A program made the position numbers and the translations under genes. Below the pieces are notes generated by a model. It was not told the origin of the DNA, ran no database searches, and was given only the letters and a program-made list of their open reading frames with translations. Shown here piece by piece: positions 57,780 through 64,000 of a stretch of DNA of 64,000 nucleotides; the first letter of the stretch is position 1, and every line of letters begins with the position of its first letter. Origin of the DNA: Engraulis encrasicolus (taxonomy: Eukaryota > Chordata > Actinopteri > Clupeiformes > Engraulidae); the NCBI RefSeq assembly GCF_034702125.1, contig NC_085865.1:45112445-45176444 (forward strand), given 5' to 3'.

Positions 57780-58317
57780 ATGCTTCACTCCACACATTAA
57801 TTCTGGAATATGACACACTCATTCTGCAATAGTGGCATGCTCACACACTCCCACACACACACACACACACACTGGGGATTTCCATAGTAAGGAAAGGAGG
57901 ACCCATCACCGGAGTACGTAGATGTTTCATGTGACACTCTGCATACCACACCACCATGCACACCATCCACAAGTTGGTGACAGAGATGTTGTTCCTATCT
58001 CTGCCCACTGCAACAGCAAGACTGGGAGCACACAAGGGTTACCGTTATTATCATTTAGTGTTCGTTTACTATTGTGCAGCAGTCCTCAACCTTTCTTGGT
58101 CTGAGGGCTTTCCTACTGATATGAGGGCTACCAAAAGGCAACTCGTTTGTTCAATAATCATCTATCGATGTCCTCCTGACAGAATTTCCTAATAATTTCC
58201 AAATAATTTTATTATACTAATAATCTCCACGCACGCACGCACGCACTAATGTTGGAAGAGTGGGCCGGATCTTGGCCTTTGTTCGATAATAAATTGCCGT
58301 GTTATTTTCGAAATTAC

Positions 58318-58495
58318 TATGCCCCACGGTAGGGCACTGGGCTACTACGCTGGTGACCCCGGTATCATTTCTGCCCAGGTCATTTGCCGATCCTTGCCCA
58401 TTTCTCTCTCCCCACTCTTTTCCTCTCCCTCTCTCACCGTCCTATCACAGAAATGAAGGTACAAAATCCCTAAAAATATATATTTAAAAAAAGAA
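58318..58495 (+). mobile_element. Degraded tRNA-derived SINE
   Basis: ATGCCCCACGGTAGGGCACT through CCCATTTCTCTCTCCCCACT and an A-rich end resemble the SINE at 43308. The pol III boxes are mostly lost. Confidence 0.5.
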
Positions 58496-58734
58496 AATAA
58501 ATTGTCATAATCTCCATCTGGATTGAGGTCAATGATATCCCCTCCAATACAAGCTTGCTGAACACTCACACACAGGTGTGCACTCAAGTCGTTCCATTCA
58601 CTCTGTTGGCAATCAATCCAATTAAAAGGATGCAATGAAATCTGGCAATTAATAAACACGACGTGCAATAAAATATTATGTCATACAGCCAACAGAGGGC
58701 TGCTACCAAGCACAGTCTGTGTATCTTCCTCTGT

Positions 58735-58873
<139 letters not shown>

Positions 58874-59486
58874 CAAGCTCAAGTGTTCCCATCCCACAGG
58901 TAATGACATATTGATATTGAGCACCAAGATATGGTGCATCTCCTGCTGCGTGTGGCTGTGGCGTGCATGCCTCCTGTGCCTGGATACGGCTATTTATCAT
59001 CACCGTGGTGATGGAGTTACAGTAGACCCACCAGCACACGCCGCGCAGTGCGGCGTAATTGGTTTGGCAGAGGCAATCACATCGGCTCCACGCTGACAGA
59101 GATGCACTTTGGGTTGTTAAAGCAAGACACACACAGACACAACACTACACTACACTACACTGCTGCCGCACACAGACAACGGTACACTACGGCACACTTC
59201 ACTGCTCCCGAACAAAGAACAACTTTTCTCATGTCTAGCGCACACAGATACAACGTGTAGGCATAACCTCGTGAAAAAACGCCCAAAAGGGCCACTCATT
59301 CATGCTCCATATGATAATGGATGGCTTGCTACTGTAAAAAAAAAAAAGGTTTACATCATAGTGTGTCCAGAGTGCATGGCACTCTAGTCTAGAATCTTTG
59401 GTCCACTGTGCTTGGTACAAATAAGTTAGCTACCACGTCAAACATACAAAGCCAAAATTGATTGAATGATTCAAATTAGTAGCAGT

Positions 59487-59615
<129 letters not shown>

Positions 59616-59729
59616 TGATGGTGCTGTTACAGACGTAATATGCAAAGTCCTCTATTTACATAGCCTATCTTGTTGTTATCTGCTCCAAACAGGCCAGGGT
59701 CGGGAGAGCACAGACCACTACACACACAC

Positions 59730-59841
59730 ATATATCGGCGCCAAATATCGGGAATCGGAAATCGGGTATCGGCCAAGGGTGATGGGAAAAAAAAAAATCG
59801 GTATCGCATCGGCCATTAAAAAACCTGTATCGGTCGACCCC
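59730..59841. mobile_element. End fragment of a TAGGGGTCGACCGATA-type DNA element
   Basis: ATCGG-rich sequence ending CCTGTATCGGTCGACCCCTA, the typical terminus of a fish hAT-like family. The opposite end was not found, so it is truncated. Confidence 0.5.
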
Positions 59842-59971
<130 letters not shown>

Positions 59972-60037
59972 CCGACAAGTCCTCATAGAAAGGAATAGAA
60001 AACTCTCTTCATCGTCATCCGTACTCCTACACCTCCT

Positions 60038-60095
60038 CATCCTGAATTTCCCCCTGGGGATTAATAAAGTTACTCTGCTCTACTCTACTCTATCC
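60038..60095 (+). mobile_element. LINE 3' tail fragment
   Basis: CTGAATTTCCCCCTGGGGAT then TAATAAAGTTACTCTGCTC and short CTCTA repeats match the typical 3' end of fish non-LTR retrotransposons. No coding part is adjacent. Confidence 0.6.
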
Positions 60096-62420
60096 TTGTC
60101 ATGCCAACAAGGATGCTTAGTCACTAATCACAGACCCCTGCACCTGGCCCTGGGCCATTGTGCCTGCATCCATCTAGCCATTAGGACTGGTTTGTTGTGG
60201 TAACCACTGCGTGTCGCTAGGCTAAAGGTCCTTATCCTGTTCCTGTGTGGTTGCTCAATATTTGCATCCCTCGCTGGCTGTGTCAGTGACCGTGCGAGTA
60301 GAAATTGATCTGAGCTGGTAAGGTGGTTTCTGTGTGTGGTCACTAAGGCTGATGAGGATTTTAGCAGAATTGTTGTTGACTCAGTCCGTTTCCCCCCATC
60401 CAACATTATCCCACATGAGCTCTGCTTGTTCCCTCAAGTATAATTATCACTCCAAGAACTGACTGAAACATAAACTGACTACAAAAGAAACTAGAACTAA
60501 AACCAAAAGCGCACAGTAATTTTGGGGGAAAAGCAGAACCAAAAATAGAGAACGGAGAGATATTTGTGTGAAATGGGACAGAGTTAGCCGTGTACCAACC
60601 TAACCCTTTCATGTCTCAGTGGAACTGGGAATCACATTATATGGAACTAGGTACCAGGTAACAGGAAGGAACTGTGTGTTCCCATTACTGAAGGCTTCTT
60701 CACATACCATCACACACCACAAGGAGAACACAGCGGTGAAGCGAACGGGAGTGTTCAAGTGAGGACAAGAATGTATATTTTATTGAAGGCGAAAAAAGGA
60801 GAAATAGAAGAAATAATGCATTGCCTATGACGACTGGGGAAGTCACCTGGGACGCGTTAGTCTCTGAGCAGTATGCATGGAAGCCCAGGAGGAGAGAAGG
60901 GATGAGATGAATTATCCAACCTTAGTGCAGAGAACACGGCATACAGGAAAGCGAATGTTCACAAGCACACATATTGAAGTTAGGGCTTATCCTTGATCTT
61001 TCGATACTGCCTTCGAAGGTGCATGGACTCACTGACTGTGCCTCCGAGAAATTGCAAAATCATTCACTTAAAAACTACCGGTATGCATCAAAATTGAAAA
61101 GAATATACCTATTCCCAGACCACCACATCAAACAGAATAATGAGGCAAATTGAGCCATTCTACATGCAAATTTGTACTGGTTGTGAGTAAAAATAGCAAC
61201 CTGGCATAGATGAATGATGTTGGCACCTGACCAATTGCAAACAACAACCTTGAGTGACTCATCTACTTGAGCATTCTGTTTTTTTTCCTGATGGCTAATA
61301 CCATCTTGTTTTGCTTACAAAAGAACGTTTTATTTTAACATTTGTACCAGAAGAGGATGATTTATCAAAAGAAACCTTCTGTGATTTCAGTTCTCATTAA
61401 CCTCAAGTAAGATAGTGAGTGATCACCGTTACAACTGTATGTGAATGAAAGTCTAACTAGAGTACCGGTAAGATGTTCTGACATTTACAGTTCACCACAA
61501 GTAGGTTGGAGACTTCCCTCCTCTTGCATTGCTACAAAAGGAACCATATAAGGCAAGTGAGTGTGGGCCACTTTGAGGAAGGACGTTATTAAAAACGCCA
61601 CAATGGTGACTAAGCTCCAATCGTAGTGACCCATCAGCCAAACTTCCTCAAGGCCTGTGTCTACTTACTAACACCACCAATGCTACCGCCATCAATGCAG
61701 GCATACTCCTCATCGCTGCCGATGATGTCATCCTCATCAAAAGCCTCTACTTCCTGTTTCCTGCTCTGACCTCTGCATACCAGCAGCAAGTGAAACACTT
61801 ATTGTAGACTTGTCAAACACACCCTCCTCAGCACTTACACACACCCAGGCAGACGTGCCTGCCCTTGCACATGCCTGTGTGAACTGTGACGACACACCCA
61901 CCCACGACGTACGAACAGACACGTACACCCATTAGCCTACATTACGGTCATACAATAGGATATAATATGGTATGACATAATAAAAGCACAAAGCTTAGAG
62001 AACCCACCCCAGACACACACGCACGCACACACACACACGCACACTACAGGAAGTGAGAGTGGTTGAAGGACACATACTTTGAAACATGCCTCTTCCTGTT
62101 TAAGGTTTTTTTGTGTGTGAATTGAACCACATGCATGCACCCCACACCGGTCTCTGTAAATGACACCAAAGCTTAAAATATACATAGACATCTTATTTAC
62201 TTACAGCTACTTCATCACAAGTATGTTTTCCACCTACAAAGAAGCGCAGAGAGGGACAGAAACCTTTTGGTTTTCATCACAATAGATCCCTCACGGTCTC
62301 TTTTAAATTATCGTAGTAAATGTCTCGTAAATTAGTTGGCCACATTCTAAGCCATGAATATATTGCGTCTGAGTGTGTTCGTGTGTGCTCCCACAAAAGC
62401 CATCAAAAGGACTGATACAC

Positions 62421-62585
62421 AGGCCCTACCGTGGAAACTTGTTTGCTATGTGGCCGACCTGGTTTCGATTCCCGGCCCAGGTCCTTTGCCAACCCTTCTC
62501 AGTCTCTCTCACCACTCACTTCTTGTCATAAGCTTCACTGTCCTGTCAAATAAAGGCAAAAAAGCCCAATATATGTATATAAAAA
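62421..62585 (+). mobile_element. tRNA-derived SINE
   Basis: GGCCCTACCGTGG head, B-box-like GGTTTCGATTCC, then CAGTCTCTCTCACCACTCAC, CTGTCCTGTCAAATAAAGG and an A-rich end. Same family as 43308. Confidence 0.75.
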
Positions 62586-64000
62586 AGGGCTGGTATACGT
62601 GGGTCACAGGCCAGATCACTATACTGGGTCTGCTGTGTGATGTAAGATGGGCCTTAAAGGTCTGAGGGCTTCTGAAAACATGCAGTAGAGAGCACACATT
62701 GCTGGAATGGAGAGCCTCACCTAACTCAGTTACTCAATGAGCGGCTTCCTGTATTTAGAAGCAGTAACTCAATCACATGAGCCTAGATCAGCCCCAGTCA
62801 TTCACAAATTAGGCAGCAACACTGTCCAATGAGGATTGCAAATATACACTGCAGTCGTTTCAAATAGGCCACAGAATTAGGACGTCAACATGATTCAATT
62901 CCAGAAGAGAGTGAAACTTCCATAGTATCTCACTATCTAACATACCTAAGATCAAAATGTGATAGTGATAAGCCCAGGATCCGTGTTCCTTGTACAAGCT
63001 TGCTATTCTGGTTCTGTCACACCCCTCCTGATCTTAGGAATGCTGTGACATTTTTTGTAAAAGGTTAATTGAGGTTTCAGGCAGGTTAGACAGGCCCAAA
63101 AAATAAATGAAAGTTGAGATAGCCATTAGGAGAAAAAAATCTCCAACTTTACCTCAAGGAGAGAAAACATTCAATAGCATCCTGAAACTTAATTGGACTT
63201 GTGTTTATTGAGCACTCTACAGTAGTTCAGAACTTCTCAAAACCTGTGGTCCTAGTTCCAATTGTACTGTGTCGAAAGAAAAAAAAAACATTATTTATAA
63301 AGGTAGTACAGTAGTACACATAGTCCTACGTACTTGCACAACACAACACACGGCTTGTAGCTGGTGTGAGAGTCACTACCCTGGCCAATGTCAAATCACT
63401 GGTATTGGAAGCAACACCTGTGTGCGGGTGGTTGCCGTTTAAGGCCGTAACAGCTTAAGGAGGAAACATATTTCAATTCCTGAAAAAAAGGGTGGAAAAA
63501 TTGGAAAAAATAGAAAAAAATGGGGATGTCAGTGGTCCGTGGAATTTCGGCTAATTTTTGCCATTTTTGGGAAAATGAGTTCTGTGGTGTGACATCATTG
63601 GTGTGACATTTCTGTAGAATACAATAAAATGATTAATATTCTGCACAAACATATCCCCAATGCTCTTTCTGCTATTGTTCCTTTAACCCCCACGCCACAC
63701 ACACACACTACTACCCACCCGCACCCCCACCCTCACCCACATACGCCTATGCATCGTACAGGCAGACCACTGTGATTTCACTGCATGGTTTCACTGTATT
63801 ACTTGTAATAATTGTGTGAATGTGACAAATAAATCTCCTGGTATCCAATCCTTATATCCTTGCATAATGCATGAAAAATAAGTAAGGATTGAATAACACA
63901 ATGCCTAAGCATGTCACACCACAGGACATGAAGTCACACCACAGGAAATTCACAGCATTGTGGCAATTTTATAATCCTTTTGTATTCGTGACTGACCACC

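Overview
This is nuclear DNA of a vertebrate, most likely a ray-finned fish. Genes are split into short exons by large introns with GT-AG borders. The dispersed repeats are typical of teleosts: tRNA-derived SINEs, hAT-type MITEs with 8-bp target duplications, a Tc1-like element, a BEL/Pao element and a Ty3/gypsy element of the Gmr1 type. Long (CA)n/(GT)n arrays are unusually dense. Nothing looks bacterial or viral in the strict sense, and I see no CRISPR array or true tRNA/rRNA gene.

Layout. (1) 2.5-11.6 kb, + strand: five phase-compatible exons (2469-2496, 3951-4055, 4857-4985, 10944-11067, 11452-11628) form the 3' part of a gene I do not recognise, ending in a stop codon. Its introns hold a 700-bp CT pentanucleotide tract, a (TG)n array running into a 3' splice site, SINEs, MITEs, and a palindromic Tc1-like element that has been split by a gag-only BEL/Pao retrotransposon. 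(2) 11.6-23.2 kb: intergenic or 3' UTR sequence with duplications, MITEs and microsatellites. (3) 23.2-24.9 kb, - strand: the last two coding exons of gfod1 (Gfo/Idh/MocA oxidoreductase-like protein), convergent with the first gene. (4) 24.9-64 kb: no further gfod1 exon is visible, so this is probably one gfod1 intron of at least 39 kb. It is filled with DNA transposons, SINEs and dozens of microsatellites.

The most notable object is at 51450-57576. It is a complete-looking Ty3/gypsy retrotransposon with identical-looking 513-bp LTRs, a GTGTG target duplication, a proline-tRNA-like primer site and a polypurine tract. Its domain order is Gag-protease-integrase-RT-RNase H, the copia-like order known from Gmr1-like elements, and its Gag carries the region related to vertebrate SCAN domains. 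Gag and protease are open, but pol from the integrase to the RT is broken by many one-base indels. The BEL/Pao element shows the same pattern of near-identical LTRs and indel-broken coding sequence, which may be real decay or incomplete assembly polishing.

Limits: splice sites, element borders and family names come from reading the sequence only. The long open frames over CA/GT, CT, GA and CAGA arrays are artefacts and are not annotated as genes.
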